Positions 1-8,138 of a stretch of 38,362 nt of DNA are shown piece after piece. Both the position numbers and the translations under genes were made by a program. Under the pieces are notes generated by a model. It saw only the letters and a program-made list of their open reading frames with translations. It made no database searches and was not told the origin of the DNA. The DNA is from Nitrospira sp. CR1.2. GTDB taxonomy: Bacteria; Nitrospirota; Nitrospiria; Nitrospirales; Nitrospiraceae. Numbering within the stretch: position 1 is the stretch's first letter; each line of letters begins with the position of its first letter. The DNA is taken from the NCBI GenBank assembly GCA_014055495.1, contig WIAG01000036.1:1-38362 (forward strand). The letters run 5' to 3'.

Positions 1-72
1 GGCATGATCGACATGATCGTCGAGCGCAAACAACTGAAGGAAGCGGTCAGTACGCTAGTGGGGCATTTCTGA
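1..72 (+). CDS. accD: Acetyl-CoA carboxylase carboxyltransferase subunit beta, C-terminal end (partial)
   Basis: Only the last 23 codons and a TGA stop are inside the window; the gene begins to the left. The visible peptide starts GMIDMIVERKQLKEAV and ends in a hydrophobic tail. This matches the conserved C-terminus of AccD, where a G-M-I-D-hydrophobic stretch followed by a basic R-K segment closes the carboxyltransferase beta subunit. That subunit transfers CO2 from carboxybiotin to acetyl-CoA to make malonyl-CoA. The next gene is folC, and an accD-folC order is common in bacteria, which supports the call. Too little is visible to check the zinc finger or active site. Confidence 0.75.
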   Translation, partial: GMIDMIVERKQLKEAVSTLVGHF

Positions 73-242
73 CAGGATGCGGTCACAGTTCGCCGGCGGC
101 GTTCTCCATCTCCGTGAAGTGTGAGTCGTGAAGCGACTCTGGTCGGCAACCGCACCCGGACTGTCGCGGGAGACGAACGGCGGGCTGTGAGGATGCCGGA
201 GCGAATTGTTCGCAGCCTTTGAGCGCAGGCGAGTTCCCTTGA

Positions 243-1547
243 ATGGCTACAATGACGTATCCCGCCACAGTGCAGTTCCTCTACAGCTTGCAGCAGCACG
301 GCATCAAGCTGGGATTGGAGACGATCCGCGCGCTGCTCGCCCGGGTGGGCGATCCACAACGCCGTTACCCAGTGCTGCACATCGGCGGGACGAACGGAAA
401 GGGGTCGACCGCGGCGATGACGGCCTCGATGCTGCAGGCGGCCGGCCATCGCGTGGGGCTTTATACGTCACCGCATCTGATCGATTTTCGCGAGCGCATC
501 CGCGTCGACGGCGCGATGATTCCTGAGGCGCGCGTGAGTGAATTGGTGGAGTCCCTGCGCGCGGCGGCGGTTCCGGATTTAGCACCGACGTTTTTCGAAT
601 TTACGACCGCGCTCGCCTTCCAGTATTTTGCGGAGTGCCGGGTGGATGTGGCAGTCCTTGAGGTGGGGCTGGGCGGGCGGTTCGATGCCACCAATGTGGT
701 CGTCCCGCTGGCGTCAGCCATCACGACCATCGGGCTTGATCATGAGGCCTACTTGGGTTCGACGATCGAGGCGATCGCGTTTGAGAAGGCCGGGATCATC
801 AAGCCGGGAGTGCCGGTGGTGCTTGGCCGAATGGACGCATCGGCCCGCCGGGTCATCGTGGAGCGCGCCTCGGCGGTGTCCGCGCCGGTGTATCTCCTGG
901 ATCGGGACTTTTGCTGCGACGGAGCATCCACGGCGGATTGCGGATATGCCGGCATGAGACGGCGTGAGACGCACCTTGCGTCTCCGTTGCAAGGACGGTT
1001 TCAGCTCGACAACCTGGCCTGCGCGCTGGCCCTGATCGAGCTGGCCGATGAGGCGGGTGTGAAGGTACCTGACGCTGCGGTACGTGCCGGCCTGCAGCAG
1101 GTAGCCTGGGAAGGCCGCTTGGAAGTGATCGCCCATGCGCCGACGGTGATGGTCGACGGTGCGCACAATCCTGCTGCTGCCCACGTGCTTGCCGACTTTC
1201 TTGCCGGATGGCGGCGAACCAACCAGGCCGGCCGCATCACCCTCATTGTGGGTATGATGCGAGATAAACATCCGCAAGAATTTCTGGCCCCGCTGCTGCC
1301 GGTTCTCGATACGCTGATTCTCACCCAGGCCGATCTCCCGCGCGCCTCCACCGGTTCAGAGCTCCGCGCTTTGCTGGCGGACGTTGCCCCTGCGGCGCAG
1401 GTGACGTCGACACCCGTTGATGCGATGGCTCTCGCCACACGCTCGGCTGCCCCGTCCGACCTGATTTGTGTCACGGGCTCCTTGATGTTGGTCGGCGAGA
1501 TCAAGGCCCTTTTCCGAGGGTGTTCCCTCTCACCTCTTCGTGGTTGA
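243..1547 (+). CDS. folC: Bifunctional folylpolyglutamate synthase / dihydrofolate synthase
   Basis: A Mur-ligase-family enzyme that adds glutamate to dihydropteroate and to folates using ATP, in the cytoplasm. The 434-residue length is normal for FolC. The N-terminus (TYPATVQFLYSLQQHGIKLG) is family-typical. The ATP-binding loop GGTNGKGST is near residues 48-56, followed by the YTSPHL substrate-loop motif. GLDHEAYLG and EKAGIIKPG follow in the central domain, and VMVDGAHNPAA marks the start of the C-terminal domain. The ATG at 243 has no clear Shine-Dalgarno; an in-frame ATG at 252 would give MTYPATV, the more usual FolC start, so the first three residues are uncertain. The end overlaps the start of lptD by 8 bases, suggesting translational coupling. 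Confidence 0.95.
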   Translation: MATMTYPATVQFLYSLQQHGIKLGLETIRALLARVGDPQRRYPVLHIGGTNGKGSTAAMTASMLQAAGHRVGLYTSPHLIDFRERIRVDGAMIPEARVSELVESLRAAAVPDLAPTFFEFTTALAFQYFAECRVDVAVLEVGLGGRFDATNVVVPLASAITTIGLDHEAYLGSTIEAIAFEKAGIIKPGVPVVLGRMDASARRVIVERASAVSAPVYLLDRDFCCDGASTADCGYAGMRRRETHLASPLQGRFQLDNLACALALIELADEAGVKVPDAAVRAGLQQVAWEGRLEVIAHAPTVMVDGAHNPAAAHVLADFLAGWRRTNQAGRITLIVGMMRDKHPQEFLAPLLPVLDTLILTQADLPRASTGSELRALLADVAPAAQVTSTPVDAMALATRSAAPSDLICVTGSLMLVGEIKALFRGCSLSPLRG

Positions 1548-4032
1548 GATGGGGCCAGACCGCTACCCCGCTTCCAGACACTGGTCTACGGTCGGTCGCT
1601 CGGCGGTAGGGCTGGTCGTGGCGTTGCTGTTCGGTCCGCTTCTGTTACTCGACGTCGTCTGGGCGCAATCGACGGTCACGACGTCGTCGCCCACCAATCA
1701 ACCCCTCACGGTTACCGCCGAACGCATCGATCATCTCCAGGAGCAAGAGGTCTACGAGGCGGATGGATCCGTGGTGGTGACGCAAGGATCACTGCGCTTG
1801 ACCGCCGATCATGTGACGATCAATGCGCTGCCGGGCACGCTGGTGGCGACCGGGCATGTGCATTTCCGCGACCCGAACACCGATCTCAAGTCCGAGCGGC
1901 TGGAATTGAACGTCAATACGGAAGCCGGCGTCGTCACGAACGGCTCGATGTATGTCCGGCCGAGCAACTCGTTTTTCACCGGGCGCAGCATCCGGCGCCT
2001 CTCCGAGGATCACTATCGAATCAAAGAAGGCACCTTCACCAATTGTGACGCGAAAGACGGGGAAAAGCCGGCCTGGCGGTTTACATTCGAGGATCTCGAT
2101 GTGAACACCGGGGAGAGCATCGGGATGAAGCGTGCCTGGCTGTGCATGCGGGATACGCCGATTATTCCCGTGCCCACGTTGACCTATCCGCTCAGCAACC
2201 GGCACAGTGGGTTTCTCATTCCCACGCCGGGCTATGACAACCGGTTCGGTCTGCATTATCAGCAGGGCTATTTCTGGGCGATCAACCCCAGCCAGGATTT
2301 GACCATCGCGCCCTCGTACTACAACAACCTCGGGTACGGCAGCGATTTTACGTACCGGTACTACCTGGACCGCCGGTCGAGCGGCCAGTGGTTCGCGAGT
2401 TTTCTGCAGCAAACCAAACTGCCGAATGTGTCGGGAGTGGATCAGTCCAGTTCGGATGAGCGGCGGTTGCGCGGCTTGATCAGCGGCCAGCATGTGCAGC
2501 AGGTGACGGACACCTTGCTGGTCCGCGGGCAGGCGTCCTTCGTCTCGGACCGGCAGTACCTGCAACAACTCAGCAACTCAGGCGCTCAGCGGGCATCCCC
2601 GAGCGGTGAGTCGACGCTGCTCGCGACGCAGCGACTTCCCTACGGCAGTGCCTATTTCTTGGGCCAGTATCTGCAGCCGTTGAACTCCGGCGGTCCCGAC
2701 ACGTTCCAGCGCCTTCCCGAAGTGGGCTATGTGCTGCCGAACACGTCGCCGTTCGGCCTGCCGTTTCTCGTGAACCTCGATACCAATTTCGTGAATTTTT
2801 ATCGCGAGCAGGGGTTTGCGGTGAATCGCATGGATTTCATGCCGGGGATCACCACCGACGTGATCGATATCGGGCACGTGGTCGGATTGATGCCGCATTT
2901 TAAATTTAAGGAGGTCTATTACACGCGCGGCATTCAGGAAGCCAGTCCGTTGCACCGCGAAACCTTCTGGGCCGCCCTGGATGCGTCGTCCAAATTGAGT
3001 CGCCGGTACACCGGCGCGGAGGGCGGGAGTTTTCTTCACACCATCGAGCCCAGCGTCATGTATGAATATGTGCCGGGCAGCGATCAGAGCAAGATCGCGC
3101 AGATCGACCAAGTCGACGACATTCCGAAAAAGAACCTGCTCACCTACTCCCTGCGAACAAAATTGCTGGAACAACAGATCAACGGGCAGAGCTTCAACTG
3201 GCTGGATCTGACGGTGGCGCAGAGTTATCACGTGGGGGGAGTACAGACGCGGGCGCGCGAGTTCACCCCTGGCGTCTTGCCGTTTATCGGTTCTTTAACG
3301 CAGCCGCTGCAACCGGCCACGGTAGAGGTCCAAGGACGCAAGATGTCCGATGTGTGGTTGCGCGCCGTGATCGGGAACACGGCACCGGAGTTCTTCCGTC
3401 CGCCCGGACAAACCGAGGCGCTGGGAAAAAACATCATGGCCGGCCAAATCCTGCCGCCGACGAATTCGTATCTGACGGTCGATGCGTTTGTGGATCCCTA
3501 TCGCGGAACGTTGAGCCAGTGGAATACCGATCTGCGGGTTCAGCAATCGAACTACTGGTACTTCGAGGTCGGGCAGCGATACAGTCACGACGGCAATCGA
3601 GTTCGACGCGGTGATATCTGGAATCCTGTGTCGTTCAATGAAGTCTATGCGCCGACCAAGGAGATTCAGTTCGCCACGATCGGTGGTGGATTCAGAACCC
3701 CGTGGGGATGGACGATCGGCGCGAAAGGGTATTACGATGTGAAAAACGGGCGTAGCCCGGAATACGACGTGGTGGCGCTCTACCAGAATCCCTGTAAGTG
3801 CTGGTCGCTCGGTCTCTATTACCTGCAGTTCCCGGATCGTCAGAGTTATTCCTTCATGTTCAGTATGACCGGCATCGGGTGGACGGAGAATTTCGGGACG
3901 ATTGTGGCAAGGACCATTCTGGGGCCGCTGTTGGTCGGAGACCGTGGATTGCCGTGGGCGGCACCGGGCGGCCCCTATGGCCGCGTGACGAATCCGTTGC
4001 CGGTGCAATCGATGCCCATGGGACGGTATTAG
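1540..4032 (+). CDS. lptD: LPS-assembly outer-membrane protein LptD (OstA/Imp)
   Basis: The outer-membrane beta-barrel that, with LptE, inserts lipopolysaccharide into the outer leaflet. Residues 1-43 form a signal peptide ending near VVWAQ. Residues 50-150 are the OstA-like periplasmic beta-jellyroll (LTVTAERIDHLQ, EADGSVVVTQG, LRLTADHV). The rest, with many aromatic-rich alternating strands, is the barrel; 830 residues is a usual length. Cys residues lie at 169, 202, 752 and 754. E. coli LptD has two N-terminal Cys and an adjacent C-terminal pair that form disulfides; here the C-terminal pair is C-K-C. Translation begins at GTG 1540 inside the folC end, or at ATG 1549; both keep the signal peptide. 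The gene shows that the organism has an LPS-type outer membrane. Confidence 0.93.
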   Translation: MVEMGPDRYPASRHWSTVGRSAVGLVVALLFGPLLLLDVVWAQSTVTTSSPTNQPLTVTAERIDHLQEQEVYEADGSVVVTQGSLRLTADHVTINALPGTLVATGHVHFRDPNTDLKSERLELNVNTEAGVVTNGSMYVRPSNSFFTGRSIRRLSEDHYRIKEGTFTNCDAKDGEKPAWRFTFEDLDVNTGESIGMKRAWLCMRDTPIIPVPTLTYPLSNRHSGFLIPTPGYDNRFGLHYQQGYFWAINPSQDLTIAPSYYNNLGYGSDFTYRYYLDRRSSGQWFASFLQQTKLPNVSGVDQSSSDERRLRGLISGQHVQQVTDTLLVRGQASFVSDRQYLQQLSNSGAQRASPSGESTLLATQRLPYGSAYFLGQYLQPLNSGGPDTFQRLPEVGYVLPNTSPFGLPFLVNLDTNFVNFYREQGFAVNRMDFMPGITTDVIDIGHVVGLMPHFKFKEVYYTRGIQEASPLHRETFWAALDASSKLSRRYTGAEGGSFLHTIEPSVMYEYVPGSDQSKIAQIDQVDDIPKKNLLTYSLRTKLLEQQINGQSFNWLDLTVAQSYHVGGVQTRAREFTPGVLPFIGSLTQPLQPATVEVQGRKMSDVWLRAVIGNTAPEFFRPPGQTEALGKNIMAGQILPPTNSYLTVDAFVDPYRGTLSQWNTDLRVQQSNYWYFEVGQRYSHDGNRVRRGDIWNPVSFNEVYAPTKEIQFATIGGGFRTPWGWTIGAKGYYDVKNGRSPEYDVVALYQNPCKCWSLGLYYLQFPDRQSYSFMFSMTGIGWTENFGTIVARTILGPLLVGDRGLPWAAPGGPYGRVTNPLPVQSMPMGRY

Positions 4033-4097
4033 CTTCCGTCGGTTCAGAGGACGGTCGGGTTCATGTCGATCGACGGGAAGGAGGCGAAAGGAGCGCG

Positions 4098-4637
4098 ATG
4101 AGGTCGGGATTACGTCGTCTCTCCTTGGTGGCGGCCCTGGTGATCTGGTTCACGCTTCAGTGGGCCGGTCCTGTTCGGGCTGACGTGGCGGAGCCTCGCT
4201 CGCATCTGCAGCGAGCCGCAGTCTTCCTCATGGCGGCAGACTATCGTCAGGCTGTCGAAGCCTGCCAGGCGGAAGTGCGCGAATTCCCTTCAGCGCGAAG
4301 TTATACCTTTCTGACCTATGTGTACCAGGCGCTCGATGGGTACGTTGCACATCTGGCCGGCACCGATCAATGGGTGCGTGTCGAACAGCTGTATCTGAAC
4401 CTGGCTGCCGCGCGAACCGAAGACTTGCTGGATCCACCGGATGTGTTGGCGCGCATCGCGAAGGAGGTGATCCAACAGGCCGTGCAACGGCAGGCTGATG
4501 TGACGGCCGCCATGGCGAATCGTTTGGATCATGCGCTGGTGACGCAGCTGTGGCAGCAGCAGACGGCTTGGCGACTGGCCAGACCGGCCGATTGGTGGGC
4601 CAGTGCGCCGCCGCAGTGGCAGTGGGAGCGGCCGTAA
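4098..4637 (+). CDS. Small secreted protein of unknown function, helical repeat-like
   Basis: 179 residues starting at ATG 4098, preceded by a strong GAAAGGAG site. The reading frame is open further upstream, but that part overlaps lptD and lacks a signal sequence, so this start is preferred. An N-terminal signal peptide (basic MRSGLRRL, hydrophobic core, A-x-A cut near PVRADVAE) predicts export to the periplasm. The mature part is alpha-helical, with a stretch near residues 40-75 (AADYRQAVEACQAEVREFPS) resembling one TPR hairpin: paired helices with small residues at turns. The C-terminus is rich in Trp, Gln and Pro. No enzyme motif is visible and I do not recognise the family. It lies 65 bases after lptD and may be co-transcribed with it; a role in envelope assembly is only a guess. 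Confidence 0.75.
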   Translation: MRSGLRRLSLVAALVIWFTLQWAGPVRADVAEPRSHLQRAAVFLMAADYRQAVEACQAEVREFPSARSYTFLTYVYQALDGYVAHLAGTDQWVRVEQLYLNLAAARTEDLLDPPDVLARIAKEVIQQAVQRQADVTAAMANRLDHALVTQLWQQQTAWRLARPADWWASAPPQWQWERP

Positions 4638-4638
4638 T

Positions 4639-4666
4639 TTGACTCTCCGCAAAACCGTGGTATAGG
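4639..4666 (+). promoter_or_regulatory. Sigma-70-type promoter of trxA
   Basis: A -35 box TTGACT at 4639-4644 is separated by 16 bases from a -10 box TATAGG at 4661-4666. It begins just after the TAA stop of the preceding gene (4635-4637), so trxA and perhaps recN can be transcribed independently. The predicted start point, about 4672-4674, coincides with the hairpin at 4671-4695. The boxes are seen; activity is inferred. Confidence 0.6.
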
Positions 4667-4670
4667 ATGA

Positions 4671-4695
4671 CCGAAGCGGTTTGAAGCCGCTTCGG
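4671..4695 (+). promoter_or_regulatory. Stem-loop at the predicted 5' end of the trxA transcript
   Basis: CCGAAGCGG (4671-4679) and CCGCTTCGG (4687-4695) form a perfect 9-bp stem with a 7-base loop. There is no following T run, and the stem lies right after the -10 box of the trxA promoter. It is therefore more likely a 5'-end mRNA stem-loop (stability or regulation) than a terminator. It could also attenuate read-through from upstream. Confidence 0.45.
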
Positions 4696-4752
4696 CACGG
4701 CAGCAGCGATGGATGTGTAGCGTCAAAGTTCCTTGCGAGAAGGAGGCGAACT

Positions 4753-5100
4753 GTGGCAGGCGATGCGTTGAAAGTGACGGATGCGACGTGGGATCAGGAT
4801 GTCATGAAGGCATCTGAATTGGTCATGGTGGACTTTTGGGCGGTGTGGTGCGGACCTTGTCAGATGGTCGCTCCGATCGTCGATGAACTGGCGACCGAAT
4901 ATGCGGGCAAGGTAAAAGTCCGTAAGCTCAATACCGACGAAAATCCGGAAATCGCCGGCCGTTATCAAGTGATGAGCATTCCGACCATACTGTTCTTCAA
5001 GAACGGGCAAGCCGTGGAACGACTTGTAGGGGCGCGTCCGAAGCGCCAGTTCAAAGAGCTTATTGATTCGTTGCTCGCGCAACATTCCGGCGCTGCCTAG
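4753..5100 (+). CDS. trxA: Thioredoxin
   Basis: A cytoplasmic dithiol-disulfide reductant of 115 residues. The active site WCGPC has its Cys at 33 and 36, preceded by the family-typical MVDFWAVWCGPC. The cis-proline loop MSIPT lies near residue 77, followed by ILFFKNG and a C-terminal helix. The start is GTG 4753, chosen because AAGGAGG lies just upstream; an in-frame ATG at 4681 would add 24 non-homologous residues and fall in the leader hairpin. It has its own promoter at 4639-4666. recN follows 18 bases downstream on the same strand and probably shares the transcript. Confidence 0.95.
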   Translation: MAGDALKVTDATWDQDVMKASELVMVDFWAVWCGPCQMVAPIVDELATEYAGKVKVRKLNTDENPEIAGRYQVMSIPTILFFKNGQAVERLVGARPKRQFKELIDSLLAQHSGAA

Positions 5101-5118
5101 CGTCAGATTCTCCGCGGC

Positions 5119-6807
5119 ATGCTGACCGAGCTGCGCATTTCGAATTTCGGCGTAATCGAGCAGCTGGCCGTCACCTTCGGCTCCGGTTTCATTGTGTTCA
5201 CCGGTGAAACTGGGGCCGGAAAATCTCTCCTCATCGATGCCGTGACTCTGTTGGTCGGGGGGCGCGCCTCTGCGGATCAGATCCGCGCCCAGGCAGACGA
5301 GGCCGATGTCGAGGCCGCCTTTCAGTTGTCTCCAGAACATCCCCTGCTTCAGCTGCTTCAGACCAAGGGCTTTGCGCGTCCCGGGGAAGCGGACATCCTC
5401 ATCCGGCGCGTCATCTCCCGCACAGGTCGCAATCGCACATATCTCAACGGGAATCTGTGCCCGGTGCATCTGCTGGAAGAATTAGGCGGCGCCCTGGTGG
5501 ATGTGCACGGCCAACATGAGCAACAATCGTTGCTCTCGCCGTCCGCCCAATTGGAGGCGCTGGATGCGTTCGGCAGGCTGCAGGCGCTTCGGCAGGAATA
5601 TCATGACGCCCGCGCGTTGTGGATCGAACGGGTGGGGCAGTTGGAGGCGGTCACGGCGAAAATTGCCCGGCGGCGTGAACGGGAAGATCTGCTGCGGTTT
5701 CAATTCCAGGAGATTGCGGAGGCCGCCATCGAGCCAGGAGAAGATGTTGCGCTTGATCAGGAACGGCCTCGCTTGATGCACAGCCAACAGCTTGGTGATG
5801 TAGCGGACCAACTCCACGACCTGCTCTATGCTGGGGAGCAGAGTGTCCTGAGTCAGCTGGCGACCGCGCGCAAGCTGGTTTCGCGAATGGAAACGATCGA
5901 TGCCGCCGTAGGCGACTGGGCGAGAAGTGTAGATGACACGGTCGTCCCTCTGCGGGAACTGGCTGCACAGGTCCGTCACTATCGTGATCAGGTGGAAGCC
6001 AATCCGATACGATTGGCGGAGATTGAACAGCGACTGAATCGATTGCAGCGTCTCACCAAGAAATACGGCGGATCACTTGACGCCGTTTTGGTGCTGCAGG
6101 AATCCCTTCGTGCGCAGCTGGATCAGCTGGATACGGCGGAGACACAGCTCCAGGAATTGACTCGGGCGGTTGAAGCGGGGAGGCGGAAGCTCAGTGATGT
6201 GGCCGAGCGGTTGACGCGGAAGCGTGTCGACGCGGCCAAGATACTCACGACCGCGGTGACCAAGGAGTTAGGGGCCCTCCGCATGGAACGGACTCGTTTT
6301 GCTGTGGAGGTCTCCCGGGTGTGCGGTGAGGAGCCCTACGGTCAGACGGGACAGGATGCCGTGGAGTGTGTCTTCTCGGCGAATCCGGGAGAGCCGCTCA
6401 AGCCGATGGCGAAAGTGGCTTCCGGGGGTGAGCTGTCCCGGGTCATGTTGGCCTTGAAGACGATTCTGGCCGACAGTGATCGCGTGCCGGTGCTCATTTT
6501 TGACGAGGTGGATGCGGGGGTGGGGGGAGCGGTCGCCGAGGTCATGGGTGCGCGTCTTCGGGACCTCAGCCGGCATCATCAGGTGTTGTGCGTCACGCAT
6601 CTGCCGCAGGTCGGCTCTCAGGCCCATGCCCATTATGTGGTGGAGAAACAGGTTCGGCAGAAGCGCACGGTGACGCAGGTGCGGCAGCTCACGTCCGAGG
6701 AGCGGAAGGAGGAAATTGCGCGGATGCTGGCGGGAGTGACGGTGACCAAGACCGCCAGGGCGGCGGCTGCGGAGATGATCGAAAGCGCGAAGGAGCGGCG
6801 GTCGTGA
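5119..6807 (+). CDS. recN: DNA repair protein RecN (SMC-like ATPase)
   Basis: An SMC-family ATPase that acts in double-strand break repair with RecA. The 562-residue length is typical. Walker A GETGAGKS is near residues 29-36 after the RecN-typical start MLTELRISNFGVIEQL. The middle, roughly residues 150-380, is a Glu/Gln/Arg-rich coiled coil. The ABC signature SGGELSRVMLALK and Walker B VLIFDEVDAGVGG are near residues 435-475, followed by the LCVTHLPQV switch region. No strong Shine-Dalgarno precedes the ATG, and the trxA stop is 18 bases upstream, so translation may depend on coupling. The gene ends 5 bases before the converging stop of the HD-domain regulator at 6813. Confidence 0.95.
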   Translation: MLTELRISNFGVIEQLAVTFGSGFIVFTGETGAGKSLLIDAVTLLVGGRASADQIRAQADEADVEAAFQLSPEHPLLQLLQTKGFARPGEADILIRRVISRTGRNRTYLNGNLCPVHLLEELGGALVDVHGQHEQQSLLSPSAQLEALDAFGRLQALRQEYHDARALWIERVGQLEAVTAKIARRREREDLLRFQFQEIAEAAIEPGEDVALDQERPRLMHSQQLGDVADQLHDLLYAGEQSVLSQLATARKLVSRMETIDAAVGDWARSVDDTVVPLRELAAQVRHYRDQVEANPIRLAEIEQRLNRLQRLTKKYGGSLDAVLVLQESLRAQLDQLDTAETQLQELTRAVEAGRRKLSDVAERLTRKRVDAAKILTTAVTKELGALRMERTRFAVEVSRVCGEEPYGQTGQDAVECVFSANPGEPLKPMAKVASGGELSRVMLALKTILADSDRVPVLIFDEVDAGVGGAVAEVMGARLRDLSRHHQVLCVTHLPQVGSQAHAHYVVEKQVRQKRTVTQVRQLTSEERKEEIARMLAGVTVTKTARAAAAEMIESAKERRS

Positions 6808-6812
6808 TCGGG

Positions 6813-7955
6813 TCAGTTTCCCGGTGAGGTCTTCGCAATGGCAAGGGCGGGCAGTGACGATTTGCATTCCCGAACGACCTGCGCAAATAGCTCGGTCAGT
6901 TTCGGGTCGAACCGCGTATTCGCCTCAAGCAGAATTTGCCGGATCGCGTCTTCAATGGACGTCGGTTGATGTCCAGGCATGTCGACCGTGAGATTGTCGA
7001 ATGCCTGTGCAACGGCGACGATGCGAGCCAGGAGCGGGATGCCTTCCTTTTCCAGTCCGTGGGGGTTGCCTGCCCCGTCGAATCGTTCATCGTGATACGA
7101 GACGATTTGTCCCACCTCAGCTTGAAGTCCGAGCGGCAAGAGCATGCGCGCTCCGGCTTCTGAACAGTCCCTGCCGCGAGCGCCGCTTCTGGAGCTGTCA
7201 TCGTCATCCGCCGCATACTTATAGTCAGGCAGGCTGATCTTTCCGATATCGTGTAGGAATGCGCCCAGCGCCAACGCTTTTTGGTCGGGTAGGGGCAGGT
7301 TCAACTGGTTGGCTAGGAGCGAGGCATAAAAGCTCACCCGACTGCAGTGGTTGAGCAGCTGACGATCTTTGGCTTCGAGAAGATCGGATAAGAGCGGGAT
7401 CAGCGATGTGACGTCCGCTGCGCCGCCCGCCTCCTCGCTCGTCGCATTGCCGATGGCGAAATAGTTGGTCTGAAGCTCCTTCCACGCGTGCCCCGCCTCC
7501 TCCTCGCTTCCCCACAAGGCCGTCGAGGTCCTCAGAAACGATCGTAGATAGTCCAGCCGCTGCTTTTTCTCCAGCGTTTGATTGATGAGCGTGATGAGCT
7601 CAGTGACGTTAAAGGGCTTGAGCAGATAGCCGGCCGCGCCGTGTCGAATGCCCTCCATGGCCGACTTGAGACTGCCGTAGCCGGTGATGATGATGACTTC
7701 GATGTCTGCGTAATCCTGCTTGATGTCCTGCAAAAGATCGATGCCCTGGCGGTCGGGGAGCTTCTGGTCGAGTGTGATCAGATCGATATGTTGATCCTTG
7801 AGCACCCGGAGCGCGGATTTGGCGTTGTCGGCGGAGTGGATCGTGAAGAAGGGGCGGAGAATAACTTTCAGCGCGTCTCGCGGTCCGGTCTCATCGTCGA
7901 CGACTAGAACCGATGGTTTGGCCCCGACGCGTTCACTCGATGACTGAGTCCCCAT
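6813..7955 (-). CDS. Response regulator with degenerate HD-GYP output domain
   Basis: 380 residues. The receiver is at about 14-130: acidic pair DD at 20-21, phospho-acceptor D63 in ITLDQKLPD, T91, and K113 in LLKPF. A linker leads to an HD-GYP-type domain at 195-370, related to RpfG, whose normal job is to hydrolyse cyclic di-GMP. The first motifs are intact: H203 in NHCSRVS, and FLHDIGKISLPD with H235-D236. Later ones differ from the consensus: the HHE site reads YHDE (287-290), the GYP signature reads GNP (296-298), and the VAD metal-ligand motif reads VAQ (Q317). It may be inactive or have a changed metal centre. CAGGAG lies upstream of the ATG. It is the last gene of the leftward island, 183 bases after the sigma-54 regulator, and converges on recN. 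Confidence 0.85.
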   Translation of the reverse strand: MGTQSSSERVGAKPSVLVVDDETGPRDALKVILRPFFTIHSADNAKSALRVLKDQHIDLITLDQKLPDRQGIDLLQDIKQDYADIEVIIITGYGSLKSAMEGIRHGAAGYLLKPFNVTELITLINQTLEKKQRLDYLRSFLRTSTALWGSEEEAGHAWKELQTNYFAIGNATSEEAGGAADVTSLIPLLSDLLEAKDRQLLNHCSRVSFYASLLANQLNLPLPDQKALALGAFLHDIGKISLPDYKYAADDDDSSRSGARGRDCSEAGARMLLPLGLQAEVGQIVSYHDERFDGAGNPHGLEKEGIPLLARIVAVAQAFDNLTVDMPGHQPTSIEDAIRQILLEANTRFDPKLTELFAQVVRECKSSLPALAIAKTSPGN

Positions 7956-8138
7956 GCAGAGTGCTCCTGAGTGTGTTGCAAGCGGTCACGAATGTGAAAC
8001 GCAAAACCTGTACCGAGTGGCTTCACGAGGATCGGCAATATATAGCAGGTCCCGGTACTTCAGGCCACCAGATATTTGCTGGAGGAGTGTTGTCCTTTCA
8101 GAAGTGAGCCAGAGGCGGCACTGTTGTGTCAGCCTGTG

